A stretch of DNA of 64,000 bases from an uncultured Microbacteriaceae bacterium (GCA_947487835.1 CANKXX010000002.1:372001-436000), one strand, 5' to 3'; counted from the stretch's first letter, positions 1-8,407 are shown. The notes: a model not told the origin generated them from the sequence alone. Made by a program: numbers and translations.

Positions 1-21
1 GGGGCGCACTGCCCGGTGCAC

Positions 22-45
22 GGTCCCTGAGCCCGTCGAAGGGAC
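22..45 (+). repeat. palindromic intergenic repeat, copy 1
   Basis: A 24-base hairpin unit has arms GTCCCT and AGGGAC around loop GAGCCCGTCGA. It is read in the plus orientation and lies downstream of the minus-strand gene that ends at 80. The same unit occurs ten more times in this window. It matches a short repeat known to be very abundant between genes in Microbacteriaceae. Confidence 0.8.
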
Positions 46-79
46 GCAAAGCGGCCGGGTAGGGGCGGCAGCAAGCCGA

Positions 80-424
80 CTACGACCCCGGTTCGACCTC
101 GAACACGAAACCCCTGGCGGGCGGACGCCCGTGCCTGGCGCTGGCCGTGGAACGCGTGAACCTTCCCGCCGTGCCGGTTACCTTCGATCTTCCGCCGACA
201 CGCTTCGAAATCACTCGGATGCTGAGTACGGTTCCGGCCAGAGTGCCGGTTGCGTGATCGAGGTCGTACTCGTACTCCAGATCGACCAACGTGAAGCCCT
301 CGAAGCGGGCATCGAACCAGTCGTGGTCAAGCGGCGAGACCGACCAGTCGACGCGGTCGCCGACGCTGACATCCAGCCCGAGGTCCTCCAGCACCCACAC
401 GGGCATGTACACCAATGCGCCCAT
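80..424 (-). CDS. hypothetical protein, possibly DUF6578-like
   Basis: This is a 114-residue protein of unknown function. I chose the ATG at 424 because GAGGGAGGA stands five bases upstream; the open frame runs much further but would read through the repeats at 483-570. No signal peptide or membrane segment is visible. The N-terminal half has the pattern MPVWVLED...GDRVDWS, and the middle contains YDLDHATG followed by GTV..IR, which loosely resembles DUF6578 proteins of actinobacteria. The C-terminal third is basic and of low complexity, with no motif. The gene stands alone between repeat copies and diverges from the HNH endonuclease gene. The family call is weak; the existence of the gene is likelier. 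Confidence 0.5.
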   Translation of the reverse strand: MGALVYMPVWVLEDLGLDVSVGDRVDWSVSPLDHDWFDARFEGFTLVDLEYEYDLDHATGTLAGTVLSIRVISKRVGGRSKVTGTAGRFTRSTASARHGRPPARGFVFEVEPGS

Positions 425-482
425 GGCGTCCTCCCTCGTCCGGCCGATGCTTACGATAACGAGGACGCGCCTCGCACCCTTA

Positions 483-517
483 CGTTCGGTCCCTGAGCCT
501 GTCGAAGGGACCGAACG
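483..517 (+). repeat. palindromic intergenic repeat, copy 2 (extended stem)
   Basis: This is the best-formed copy. The arms CGTTCGGTCCCT and AGGGACCGAACG are perfectly complementary over 12 bp and enclose the 11-base loop GAGCCTGTCGA. It lies in the divergent region between the small gene ending at 424 and the HNH gene. Confidence 0.85.
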
Positions 518-542
518 CGGCCGGCGCGGGGATCGGCCGCAC

Positions 543-570
543 GGTGCCTGAGCCCATCGAAGGGACGCAC
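543..570 (+). repeat. palindromic intergenic repeat, copy 3 (degenerate)
   Basis: Arms GTGCCT and AGGGAC flank loop GAGCCCATCGA. One stem position is mismatched, so this copy looks decayed. It has the same orientation as copy 2 and begins 60 bases after it. Confidence 0.7.
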
Positions 571-650
571 CGCACCCGCCCGGCGGAGTTCTCCACACCC
601 TCCACACCGGGCGGAAAGTGGATGTCGGTGGTGCCTGGTTCACTGTCGGC

Positions 651-2030
651 ATGGAAACACCGACGTTCCCACCAGAAGCCGCCGCACCCGGCGACGCGCC
701 ACCCCCGCTGGAGGCCTTCGCGGCGATGATCGACGCGGTGCGGATGTACGAGGGCTTCGCCCGCTGGGCGACGGCCTGCCGCGCCGAGGCGATCGACCAC
801 GCCCGGCTCTGGACGGGGTCCGCGGACCTCTCCGTCCCGACCACCGGCGGCCCGCGATGGACCCCGAAGGCAGCGGGACACCGCGTCCTGATCACCGAAC
901 TCGTCTGCGCTCTCCGCATCTCCGAGCGGGCCGCAGAGAACCTCGTGGCCGAGAGCCAGGCGCTCGTGCATGACCTCCCGGCGACTCAGGATGCGCTCCG
1001 GAGCGGCAAGATCGGCTACCGGCACGCCCAGGTCCTGATCGACCACACGACAACACTCCCGCCCGCGGGAGTTGCGGCGGTCGAGGAGGCGGTGCTGCCC
1101 AAAGCGGAGCAGCTCACGGTTCCCAAGCTCGACCGGGCTGCCCGGGAGTTGCGGGAGCGGCTGCACCCGGAGTCGATCGAGGAGCGGCACGCGAAGTCGG
1201 TCGCGGATCGGCGTGTCGAGACGTGTCCGGCGCGGGATGGCATGGCGTGGCTGAACGCCTTCCTTCCCGCGCCCGAGGTGTTGGGCATCGAGAACCGGCT
1301 CCGCGATATCGCGGAGCAGCTCACGGGTGAGCCGGGGGAGGAGCGGACGCGTACGCAGCTGATCGCGGACGCGTTCACGGACCTCCTCCTCGATGGCACC
1401 ACAACCGCGGCCACCCCTCCAGTCGACGCCGCGGACGCGGACGGCGAAAAGCGGACACGGCGCATCGACGCCCCGATCGGCGTCGGTATCCGCCCGCGCG
1501 TGCTCGTCACGGTCCCCGTGCTGACGCTCCTCGGCAAGAGCGAGGACTCGGGCACGCTCGAGGGCTACGGACCGATTGACGCGGACACCGCGAGACGGAT
1601 CGCCGCTCGGGCGCCGAGCTTCACGCGCATCCTCACCCACCCGGAGACGGGAGCTGTGCTCTCAGTGGGGCGCGATCGGTACGCGGTGCCGAAGGACCTC
1701 CGGACCTGGCTCAGGGTGCGTGACGAGACGTGCCGCTTCCCGGGCTGTAACCGCAACGCGGGTCGGGCGGATGTGGATCACGTGACGGACTGGCAGTACG
1801 GAGGAGGCACCGACTACGGGAATCTGGTTCACCTGTGCCGCTCGCATCACCGGGTGAAGCATCACACGGCCTGGTCCTCCACGTCGGCAGGCGGAGGACG
1901 GGTGCGGTGGCTCGCGCCGAGCGGTCACGAGTACGAGACGCAGCCGGCGACGCACATCCGGCCGCCGAAGCGGAAGCGCCTCCAGGCACAGGGAACCCGG
2001 CCGCCCACCCCGGACGAACCGCCGTTTTAG
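651..2030 (+). CDS. DUF222 / HNH endonuclease domain protein
   Basis: This 459-residue protein belongs to the DUF222-HNH family, which is present in many copies in actinobacterial genomes. The DUF222 region covers roughly residues 25-330. The C-terminal HNH zinc-finger nuclease core is clear: CRFPGCNRN, then DVDHVTDWQYGG, then GNLVHLCRSHHRVKHH, which supplies the two CxxC-type pairs and the His-Asn-His catalytic set. The start is uncertain. I took the ATG at 651; an in-frame GTG at 618 adds eleven residues, and neither has a strong ribosome-binding site. The cellular role of these proteins is not established; nicking or homing-type activity is inferred from the HNH fold only. Palindromic repeats flank the gene on both sides, which suggests a mobile or frequently rearranged locus, but no transposase is present. 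Confidence 0.88.
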   Translation: METPTFPPEAAAPGDAPPPLEAFAAMIDAVRMYEGFARWATACRAEAIDHARLWTGSADLSVPTTGGPRWTPKAAGHRVLITELVCALRISERAAENLVAESQALVHDLPATQDALRSGKIGYRHAQVLIDHTTTLPPAGVAAVEEAVLPKAEQLTVPKLDRAARELRERLHPESIEERHAKSVADRRVETCPARDGMAWLNAFLPAPEVLGIENRLRDIAEQLTGEPGEERTRTQLIADAFTDLLLDGTTTAATPPVDAADADGEKRTRRIDAPIGVGIRPRVLVTVPVLTLLGKSEDSGTLEGYGPIDADTARRIAARAPSFTRILTHPETGAVLSVGRDRYAVPKDLRTWLRVRDETCRFPGCNRNAGRADVDHVTDWQYGGGTDYGNLVHLCRSHHRVKHHTAWSSTSAGGGRVRWLAPSGHEYETQPATHIRPPKRKRLQAQGTRPPTPDEPPF

Positions 2031-2060
2031 GAAGAGACACCCGCTTCGGAGGAACCTTGC

Positions 2061-2352
2061 GTCGCTTCGACAAGCTCAGCGACCGTGTGGTCGGCTCGTG
2101 CACGCACGCTTCGACCGCCGGTGCCGGGTGCCTAACCCACGCGACGGGACCAACGCGGTCCCTGAGCCTGTCGAAGGGACGCGGGTCGACCCTTCTCATC
2201 GGGCCGTCCCGTGCTCGGTTCCAGCGGCGCAGGAAACGTCTCGTCGCTTCGACAAGCTCAGCGACCGTGAGCGATCACCCCTGCGCCGCCTCCATTCCAG
2301 GACCTACGAGGCGGGACCCATACGGTCCGGTCCCTGAGCCTGTCGAAGGGAC
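2061..2352 (+). repeat. array of four palindromic repeats in alternating orientation
   Basis: Four units fill most of the 370-base gap (2031-2400) between the convergent HNH and flavin reductase genes: 2061-2086 (minus), 2157-2180 (plus), 2243-2268 (minus) and 2329-2352 (plus). Start-to-start spacing is 96, 86 and 86 bases. Minus copies read GAGCTTGTCGA in their loop and plus copies GAGCCTGTCGA. The two minus units have stem GTCGCT/AGCGAC and the two plus units GTCCCT/AGGGAC. I see no gene or other signal in this gap. Confidence 0.85.
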
Positions 2353-2400
2353 GCGGACCTGCGCCGACGCACCCGCAGCACTCGACGCACCGCACCCGCG

Positions 2401-3066
2401 CTAGGCGAACTCGCCCGGCTGGAAGTACTGGCGCTCGTGGTAGAGCAGCGGGCGGTCGTCCTCGCCGAGGTCGCCCTCCTCGATCTGCACCACGATCACC
2501 GCGTTGTTGTGCACCGGGAAGCGCTCGACGATGTGGCCGACCATCCAGGACGTCACGTCCTTGATCACCGGGAGCCCATGCGGCCCGGGGGACCAGTGGT
2601 CGCCCTCGAAGCGCTCCGCCTGGGCGCCGCTCAGCTTCTGCGCGACGCCGCGGTTGCGGACCCCGAGCATGTGGATGACGACGCGGTCGGTCTCCGCGAT
2701 CGCGGGCCAGGAGCTCGCGGAGCGGGCCATGTTGAAGGTCGCGAGCGGCGGCACCGCGGAGAGGGAGGCGAGCGACGTCGCCGTGAAGCCCACGGGGTTG
2801 CCGGAGGCGTCCAGCGCCGTGATGATGGCGACGCCCGCCGCGTGGCGACGAAACGCCTGCTTGAACGCGGCGAGGTCGACGGGGGTGACGGGCTCGAGGG
2901 GACCCTGGGCGGGGTCGACCGCGACGCGCTCGACCGCGGCGGCGGGGTCCGTCGCGGCGAGTGCCGCAACGGAGTCGTCCCCCGACGCGGGATCGGCCAC
3001 GACTCCGGATTCCTCCGGTTCTCTCGCTGCGTCGATCACGTCCGCGCCTGCCGCTGCTGTGCTCAT
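2401..3066 (-). CDS. flavin reductase family protein (FMN-binding split barrel)
   Basis: A 221-residue protein of the flavin reductase-like domain family, which makes reduced FMN or FAD from NAD(P)H for a partner monooxygenase. The domain starts near residue 60 with the typical segment FRRHAAGVAIITALD, followed by PVGFTATSLASLSAVPP (flavin-phosphate-binding region) and a central NRGVAQKLSG motif. The first 55 residues are Ala/Asp/Glu-rich and probably disordered. I chose the ATG at 3066 over the TTG one codon upstream; GAGGAAAAGG precedes it. The gene diverges from hisD and stands alone, with no monooxygenase beside it. The nearest candidates in this window are the two flavin-dependent enzymes at 45.7-48.3 kb; that pairing is inference. 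Confidence 0.85.
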   Translation of the reverse strand: MSTAAAGADVIDAAREPEESGVVADPASGDDSVAALAATDPAAAVERVAVDPAQGPLEPVTPVDLAAFKQAFRRHAAGVAIITALDASGNPVGFTATSLASLSAVPPLATFNMARSASSWPAIAETDRVVIHMLGVRNRGVAQKLSGAQAERFEGDHWSPGPHGLPVIKDVTSWMVGHIVERFPVHNNAVIVVQIEEGDLGEDDRPLLYHERQYFQPGEFA

Positions 3067-3169
3067 CAATCTGCCTTTTCCTCGTCGGCGACCAGTGGAA
3101 GGACGGCCACCGTGTTCGGTCCGTGGATGGCTTCAGGCTAACCCCGAGGGTGGCTCCTCCCCAGTTCGT

Positions 3170-3175
3170 TAGACT
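3170..3175 (+). promoter_or_regulatory. candidate -10 element of hisD
   Basis: TAGACT fits the actinobacterial TANNNT -10 pattern and ends nine bases before the hisD ATG, so transcription would begin close to the start codon. No convincing -35 was seen. Confidence 0.45.
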
Positions 3176-3184
3176 TTCGGCGTC

Positions 3185-4498
3185 ATGATGCGAACCGTTG
3201 ATCTCCGGGGCACGAGCCTCTCCCGCTCCGAGCTCGAGGGCATCGTGCCGCGGGCCACCTACGACGTCGCCGTCGCCGCCGAGGCGGCCGGCGCCCTGAT
3301 CCAGGAGGTCCGGGACCGCGGCGAGGCGGCCCTGCTCGAGCAGGCCGAGCGCTTCGACCGCGTGCGCCCCGCCGCGCTCCGCGTGGCCGCCGCGGACATC
3401 GCGGCCGCCGTCGAGACCCTCGACCCCGCCGTGCGCGAGGCCCTCGACGAGATGATCTCCCGGGTCCGCTCCGCCAGCGCCGCTCAACTGCCGCAGCCCC
3501 GCAGCACTCGCATCGGCGAGGGCGCCCAGGTCGACCAGCGCTGGCTTCCCGTCGCGCGCGCCGGCCTCTACGTGCCCGGCGGCAAGGCCGTCTACCCCTC
3601 CAGCGTCGTCATGAGCGTCGTGCCCGCCCAGGTCGCCGGCGTCGCGTCGGTCGCCCTCGTCTCACCGCCCCAGCGCGAGTTCGGCGGCGGAGTTCACCCG
3701 ACGATCCTCGCGGCAGCCGGTCTGCTCGGCGTCGACGAGGTCTACGCGATGGGCGGCGCCGGAGCCGTCGGCGCGCTGGCCTACGGCGTGCCCTCGATCG
3801 GCCTGGAGCCGGTCCAGGTCATCACCGGCCCCGGCAACGTCTTCGTCGCCGCGGCCAAGCGCCTCGTGCGCGGCCAGGTCGGCATCGACTCCGAGGCCGG
3901 GCCCACCGAGATCCTCGTCATCGCCGACGACTCCGCCACCCCGGGTTACGTCGCCGCCGACCTGGTGAGCCAGGCCGAGCACGACGAGCTCGCCGCCGCC
4001 GTGCTCGTGACCGACTCCGCGTCGCTGGCCGAGAGCGTCACCGCCGAGGTGGAGCGCATGGCGGGGGTCACCGCCCACGCCGACCGCATCGCCGTGTCGC
4101 TGGCCGGGGCGCAGTCGGGCATCGTCCTCGTCGACGACCTCGCCACCGCTGCCGCCGTGAGCAACGCCTATGGACCCGAGCACCTGTCCATCCAGACCGC
4201 CGACCCGGATGCCGTGCTCGCCCACATCGACAACGCGGGCGCCGTCTTCCTCGGCGGCCACGCACCGGTGAGCCTCGGCGACTACCTCGCCGGCTCCAAC
4301 CACGTGCTCCCCACCGGCGGCCAGACCCGCTTCTCGTCGGGGCTCGGGGCGCACACGTTCCTGCGTCCGCAGCAGGTCATCCGGTACACGGAGTCCGCCC
4401 TCGCCGAGGTGGCCGACCGCATCGTCGCCGTCGCCAACGCGGAGGACCTGCCCGCGCACGGCGAGGCGATCACGGAGCGCTTCCGCGCCGCACATTGA
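3185..4498 (+). CDS. hisD: histidinol dehydrogenase
   Basis: A 437-residue, full-length HisD that oxidises L-histidinol to L-histidine in two NAD-dependent steps, the last steps of histidine synthesis. Recognisable segments are the NAD-binding and structural stretch AGLYVPGGKAVYPSS, then GPGNVFVAAAKR, GIDSEAGPTEILVIAD, SQAEHDE with the Gln and His zinc ligands, GDYLAGSNHVLPTGG with the Asp ligand, and the C-terminal LPAHGEAI carrying the last His ligand. Two adjacent ATG codons begin the frame; with no ribosome-binding site and a -10 box close by, leaderless translation is plausible. The other his genes are not in this window. nrdR follows 143 bases later on the same strand. Confidence 0.97.
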   Translation: MMRTVDLRGTSLSRSELEGIVPRATYDVAVAAEAAGALIQEVRDRGEAALLEQAERFDRVRPAALRVAAADIAAAVETLDPAVREALDEMISRVRSASAAQLPQPRSTRIGEGAQVDQRWLPVARAGLYVPGGKAVYPSSVVMSVVPAQVAGVASVALVSPPQREFGGGVHPTILAAAGLLGVDEVYAMGGAGAVGALAYGVPSIGLEPVQVITGPGNVFVAAAKRLVRGQVGIDSEAGPTEILVIADDSATPGYVAADLVSQAEHDELAAAVLVTDSASLAESVTAEVERMAGVTAHADRIAVSLAGAQSGIVLVDDLATAAAVSNAYGPEHLSIQTADPDAVLAHIDNAGAVFLGGHAPVSLGDYLAGSNHVLPTGGQTRFSSGLGAHTFLRPQQVIRYTESALAEVADRIVAVANAEDLPAHGEAITERFRAAH

Positions 4499-4626
4499 GT
4501 CACATCCCCGCTGAGCTGCGTACCCGCTGACCGGTCGGCCCTGCTGTCCGATCGGTCGGCCCTGTCCCGCTCGCCCTGACTCGTCGGCCCTCCCGGCGGT
4601 CAGCGCTCGCACGCAGCGCCGTCGCC

Positions 4627-4632
4627 TATCCT
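4627..4632 (+). promoter_or_regulatory. candidate -10 element of nrdR
   Basis: TATCCT matches TANNNT and lies nine bases before the nrdR ATG; the short spacer also holds GGAG, a possible weak ribosome-binding site. Upstream, 4530-4590 holds three imperfect copies of GTCGGCCCT with no clear function. Confidence 0.4.
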
Positions 4633-4641
4633 GGAGCCACC

Positions 4642-5112
4642 ATGTTCTGCCCCTTCTGCCGCCACCCGGATTCCCGCGTCGTCGACTCCCGCACGAGCGA
4701 CGACGGCTTGTCCATCCGCCGGCGCCGGCAGTGCCCCGAGTGCGGCAGGCGCTTCAGCACCACCGAGACCGCCAGCCTCAACGTGATCAAGCGCAGCGGC
4801 GTCGTCGAGCCGTTCAGTCGCGAGAAGATCGTGTCCGGCGTACGCAAGGCGTGCCAGGGGCGCCCGGTGACGGACACCGACCTCGCCGTGCTCGCGCAGC
4901 GGGTCGAGGAGGCGGTGCGCGCCACGGGGGCGTCGCAGATCGACGCGAACGACATCGGACTCGCCATCCTCCCGCCGCTCCGCGACCTGGACGAGGTGGC
5001 CTACCTCCGCTTCGCCAGTGTGTACCAGGGCTTCAACTCCCTGAGCGACTTCGAGGCGGCCATCGCGCAGCTGCGCGTCGAGCACGCCGACACGGCCCGC
5101 ACGACCGACTGA
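4642..5112 (+). CDS. nrdR: transcriptional repressor NrdR
   Basis: A 156-residue NrdR, the ATP/dATP-sensing zinc-ribbon repressor of ribonucleotide reductase genes. The zinc ribbon is formed by C3, C6, C31 and C34 (CPFC and CPEC). The ATP-cone domain follows from about residue 48, with [16 protein letters not shown] and a conserved [11 protein letters not shown] near the end. The length is normal for the family. In many actinobacteria nrdR lies near hisD, as it does here. No NrdR-box pair was recognised in this window, so its targets must lie elsewhere. Confidence 0.97.
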   Translation: MFCPFCRHPDSRVVDSRTSDDGLSIRRRRQCPECGRRFSTTETASLNVIKRSGVVEPFSREKIVSGVRKACQGRPVTDTDLAVLAQRVEEAVRATGASQIDANDIGLAILPPLRDLDEVAYLRFASVYQGFNSLSDFEAAIAQLRVEHADTARTTD

Positions 5113-5204
5113 CCCGCTTCACGGCGACCGGGCACAGGGTCCGGCCGCCGGCGACACCACACCGGATCCGCTCAGGGCATCCGGACTCCGACCCCGAAGG
5201 ACGC

Positions 5205-6245
5205 ATGTACCGGCTCCTCTTCACCCACGTCCTGTCCCGCATGGACCCGGAGGATGCCCACCACCTCGCGTTCGAGGTGATCCGTCGGCTCCCGACCCTC
5301 GGCGTCGGCCGCGCGGTGCGGCTGCTCACCCGGCCGGCCCCTGCGCTGCGCACGACGGCGCTGGGGCTCGAGTTCGACTCGCCGTTCGGCGTCGCGGCCG
5401 GATTCGACAAGGACGGCAAGGCCGTGCTGGGCCTCGGTCAGCTGGGCTTCGGCCACGTCGAGGTGGGCACGCTCACCGCGGTCGCGCAGCCGGGCAACGA
5501 GCGACCCCGCCTCTTCCGCCTCATCCCCGACCGCGCCGTCATCAACCGGATGGGCTTCAACAACGGGGGAGCGGCGGCCGCCGCCGAGCGGCTCGCGCCC
5601 CTGGCCCGCCGAACCCGCCGCCCGGTGCTCGGCGTCAACATCGGCAAGAGCCGCGTCGTCGACGTCGAGAACGCGGTCGAGGACTACCGGATCAGCGCCC
5701 GGGCGCTCGCTCCGGTCGCCGACTACCTCGTGGTGAACGTGAGCTCGCCGAACACGCCGGGGCTCCGCGGGCTGCAGGAGCTCGACCGGCTCGCCCCGCT
5801 GCTCGCCGCCGTGCAGGAGGAGAGCGGATCGACCCCGCTGCTCGTGAAGATCGCGCCCGACCTGTCCGACGAGGAGATCGCGCGCATCGCCCGGCTCGCC
5901 GTGGACCTCCGGCTCGCCGGCATCATCGCGACCAACACGACCATCGACCGCTCGGGCCTCGCGACCGATCCGGGCGTCATCGAGGCCGCGGGCGCGGGCG
6001 GCCTCTCCGGTGCGCCGTTGCGCCGGCGGTCCCTCGAGGTGCTCCGGCTGCTACGGACCCTCGTCCCGGAGGAGATGTGCATCATCTCCGTCGGCGGCGT
6101 GGACACCGCGGCGGACGTCGCCGAGCGCCTCGACAACGGCGCAACCCTGGTCCAGGGTTACACCGCGTTCCTCTACCGCGGACCGCTCTGGGCGCGGCAG
6201 ATCAACCGCGGCCTCGCGAAGCGGCACCGCGGGAAGCGTCACTGA
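5205..6245 (+). CDS. pyrD: dihydroorotate dehydrogenase (quinone), class 2
   Basis: A 346-residue class 2 dihydroorotate dehydrogenase. It is an FMN enzyme on the inner face of the membrane that oxidises dihydroorotate to orotate and passes electrons to menaquinone in pyrimidine synthesis. The N-terminal helices (MYRLLFTHVLSRMDPEDAHH) are the membrane and quinone-binding extension typical of class 2. VNVSSPNTPGLR contains the catalytic serine, INRMGFNNGG and KIAPDLSD are family motifs, and ISVGGV near the C-terminus binds the FMN phosphate. I took the ATG at 5205, which has GAAGG five bases before it; a longer frame upstream only shadows nrdR. Confidence 0.97.
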   Translation: MYRLLFTHVLSRMDPEDAHHLAFEVIRRLPTLGVGRAVRLLTRPAPALRTTALGLEFDSPFGVAAGFDKDGKAVLGLGQLGFGHVEVGTLTAVAQPGNERPRLFRLIPDRAVINRMGFNNGGAAAAAERLAPLARRTRRPVLGVNIGKSRVVDVENAVEDYRISARALAPVADYLVVNVSSPNTPGLRGLQELDRLAPLLAAVQEESGSTPLLVKIAPDLSDEEIARIARLAVDLRLAGIIATNTTIDRSGLATDPGVIEAAGAGGLSGAPLRRRSLEVLRLLRTLVPEEMCIISVGGVDTAADVAERLDNGATLVQGYTAFLYRGPLWARQINRGLAKRHRGKRH

Positions 6246-6353
6246 GTCTCAGCGCGAGAAACGGCGCACGCCGCGCGACAGATGCCGATCGGCGCGGGAA
6301 ACACCGACGGCGACGGCGTCCAACGGCACTGGAACAGTCTGCAGGGAGACCGC

Positions 6354-6932
6354 TTAGAAGGTGACCTTCTCGCCGCGCTTCACCTGCGGCTTGGGCAGGC
6401 GCATGCGGCGGAACTGGAAGGCGCGCATCGCGGCGTACCACTTGATGCCGCGCTCGACGTTGGCGGCGCCCACGCGCTCGGCGATGCGCTTCTGCAGCAC
6501 GCGCCCGTAGATGTAGGCGTCGATGATCGCCGCGAAGAAGAACACGTAGATCACGAGGAAGATGTAGGTCGCCAGCACCGGCGGCAGGGCGAACGTGCCG
6601 AGGATCACGATGATCATCACGGGCATGAGCATCTCGCCCATGCTGAACCGGGCATCGATCGCGTTGCGGATGTAGCGCTTCTGCGGACCGCGGTCACGCA
6701 TCGGCAGGTAGCGCTCATCACCGGCGGCCATGCCGACCTGCGCCTTGAGCCGGGCCTCGCGGGCCTTCTCCTTCTGCACCCGCACCGCTTCCTTGCGGTC
6801 GTTCGGCACGAGGGGTCGCTTGTTCGCGGCCTCCCGCTCCCTGCGGGTGGGGGTCGGTCGACCCTTCCCCAGTCGCCGCTCGGTCTCTTCTGCGGTCTCG
6901 GGCTTGGGGGTCGGTACTTCAGGCTTCGCCAC
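6354..6932 (-). CDS. DUF3043 domain membrane protein
   Basis: A 192-residue conserved actinobacterial membrane protein of unknown function. The first 90 residues are charged and rich in Lys, Arg and Glu. Two membrane helices follow around residues 101-145 (MLMPVMIIVILGTFALPPVL and TYIFLVIYVFFFAAIIDAYI), then a basic tail RRMRLPKPQVKRGE. The start is the GTG at 6932, with GAAGGA upstream. The gene is divergent from the M20 peptidase and convergent with pyrD, an arrangement common in the family. I infer an inner-membrane location with cytosolic tails; no activity can be proposed. Confidence 0.9.
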   Translation of the reverse strand: MAKPEVPTPKPETAEETERRLGKGRPTPTRREREAANKRPLVPNDRKEAVRVQKEKAREARLKAQVGMAAGDERYLPMRDRGPQKRYIRNAIDARFSMGEMLMPVMIIVILGTFALPPVLATYIFLVIYVFFFAAIIDAYIYGRVLQKRIAERVGAANVERGIKWYAAMRAFQFRRMRLPKPQVKRGEKVTF

Positions 6933-6960
6933 GTCAACGGTCCTTCGAAAGGGTTCGCCT

Positions 6961-6966
6961 TAAGAT
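6961..6966 (+). promoter_or_regulatory. candidate -10 element of the M20 peptidase, probably leaderless
   Basis: TAAGAT fits TANNNT and is separated from the ATG at 6974 by only seven bases (TACCGTC), with no ribosome-binding site between them. That geometry is typical of actinobacterial leaderless transcripts. Confidence 0.5.
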
Positions 6967-6973
6967 TACCGTC

Positions 6974-8407
6974 ATGAGTCTTGGCGAAACCCCACTGGAG
7001 GACCCGACGGCGGCGGCCGGTCAGGCGGTAGGCGCGCGACCGACGGTCGAGGAGGCCGTGCTCGCGGGCATCCCCGCGGCCGTGTCGGACCTCTCGCGTC
7101 TTGTGCGCATCCCCTCCGTCTCCTGGGGGGCGTTCGATCCCGCACACGTCGCCGCGAGCGCCGAGGCCGTCGCCGAGCTCTTCCGCGGCACGGGCGTGTT
7201 CGACTCCGTGGACATCCGCCGGTCGCTCATGGCCGGCTCGGACGACCTCGGCCACCCCGCCGTGCTCGCCACCCGCCCGGCCAGGAACGGCAAGCCGACC
7301 GTGCTCCTCTACGCCCACCACGACGTACAGCCGCCCGGGGACGAGGCGGGCTGGGACTCGCCGCCCTACGAGCCCACCGTGCGCGGCGACCGCCTCTACG
7401 GTCGCGGCGCTTCGGACGACAAGGCCGGCGTCATGACGCACGTCGCGGCGGTCCGCGCACTCGCCGAGGCCACCGGCGGCGACTTCGACCTCGGCCTCGC
7501 CGTATTCATCGAGGGCGAGGAGGAGTACGGCTCCAAGTCCTTCGCCGCCTTCCTCGAGGACAACCGCGAGGTCCTGGCCGCCGACGTGATCATCGTGGCG
7601 GACTCCGACAACTGGGACATCGACACCCCGGCGGTCACTGTGGCGCTCCGCGGCAACGTCGCCTTCCGCCTGACCGTGCGCACCCTCGAGCACGCCTCCC
7701 ACTCCGGCATGTACGGGGGAGCGGCGCCCGACGCCATGCTCGCCGCCATCCGGCTGCTCGACTCCTTCTGGGACGCCGACGGCGCCGTGGCGGTCGAGGG
7801 GCTCGAGTCCGCGGGCCTCGACGTGCCCGAGTTCTCCGAGGACGACCTGCGGCGCGACGCCGGCTTCGTGGCCGGGGTGCTGCCGCTCGGCCGCGGACCC
7901 GTGCTCTCCCGGCTGTGGGCCCAGCCGGCCATCACCATCACCGGTATCGACGCGCCGACCGTCGAGAACGCGTCGAACACCCTCGTGCCCGAGGTGACGG
8001 TGAAGGTGAGCGCGCGCATCGCGCCCGGCCAGACCGCGGCCGACGCGTTCGCGGCGCTCCAGGCCCACGTCGAGGCGCACCGCCCCTTCGGCGCCGAGAC
8101 CCGCATCTGGGACGTCGACCTCGGCAACCCGTTCCTCGTGGACACGAGCGGCTGGGCCATCGACGAGCTGAAGGCCGCCATGCGCGACGGCTGGGGACGC
8201 GAGGCGGTCGAGACCGGCATCGGCGGCTCCATCCCGTTCATCGCGGACCTGGTGCGCGTCTTCCCGGCGGCGCAGATCCTCGTGACCGGCGTCGAGGACC
8301 CGGACACCCGCGCGCACAGCCCGAACGAGTCGCAGCACCTCGGGGTGCTCAAGCGGTCCATCCTCACCGAGGCCCTGTTCCTGCAGCGCCTCGACGGCCG
8401 CAGCTAG
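6974..8407 (+). CDS. M20 family metallopeptidase (dipeptidase)
   Basis: A 477-residue di-zinc peptidase of the M20 family, in the cytosolic dipeptidase-type branch. The metal ligands are visible: the His of LYAHHDVQPPG with its following Asp, the Asp of GRGASDDKAGVM, the Glu pair of IEGEEEYGS (general base and ligand), the Asp of VADSDNW and the C-terminal His of TRAHSPNESQHLG. The inserted dimerisation domain spans roughly residues 225-345. No signal peptide is present. The substrate cannot be told from sequence; neighbours are housekeeping genes. It diverges from the DUF3043 gene across 41 bases. Confidence 0.93.
   Translation: MSLGETPLEDPTAAAGQAVGARPTVEEAVLAGIPAAVSDLSRLVRIPSVSWGAFDPAHVAASAEAVAELFRGTGVFDSVDIRRSLMAGSDDLGHPAVLATRPARNGKPTVLLYAHHDVQPPGDEAGWDSPPYEPTVRGDRLYGRGASDDKAGVMTHVAAVRALAEATGGDFDLGLAVFIEGEEEYGSKSFAAFLEDNREVLAADVIIVADSDNWDIDTPAVTVALRGNVAFRLTVRTLEHASHSGMYGGAAPDAMLAAIRLLDSFWDADGAVAVEGLESAGLDVPEFSEDDLRRDAGFVAGVLPLGRGPVLSRLWAQPAITITGIDAPTVENASNTLVPEVTVKVSARIAPGQTAADAFAALQAHVEAHRPFGAETRIWDVDLGNPFLVDTSGWAIDELKAAMRDGWGREAVETGIGGSIPFIADLVRVFPAAQILVTGVEDPDTRAHSPNESQHLGVLKRSILTEALFLQRLDGRS

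Noticed and set aside
2061-2352. Possible CRISPR array
   Set aside because: Units alternate in orientation, are palindromic with changing stems, and no cas gene is present.
4530-4590. Triple GTCGGCCCT motif upstream of nrdR as an operator
   Set aside because: The copies are short, unevenly spaced, and GC-rich in a GC-rich gap; chance or decayed sequence is as likely.
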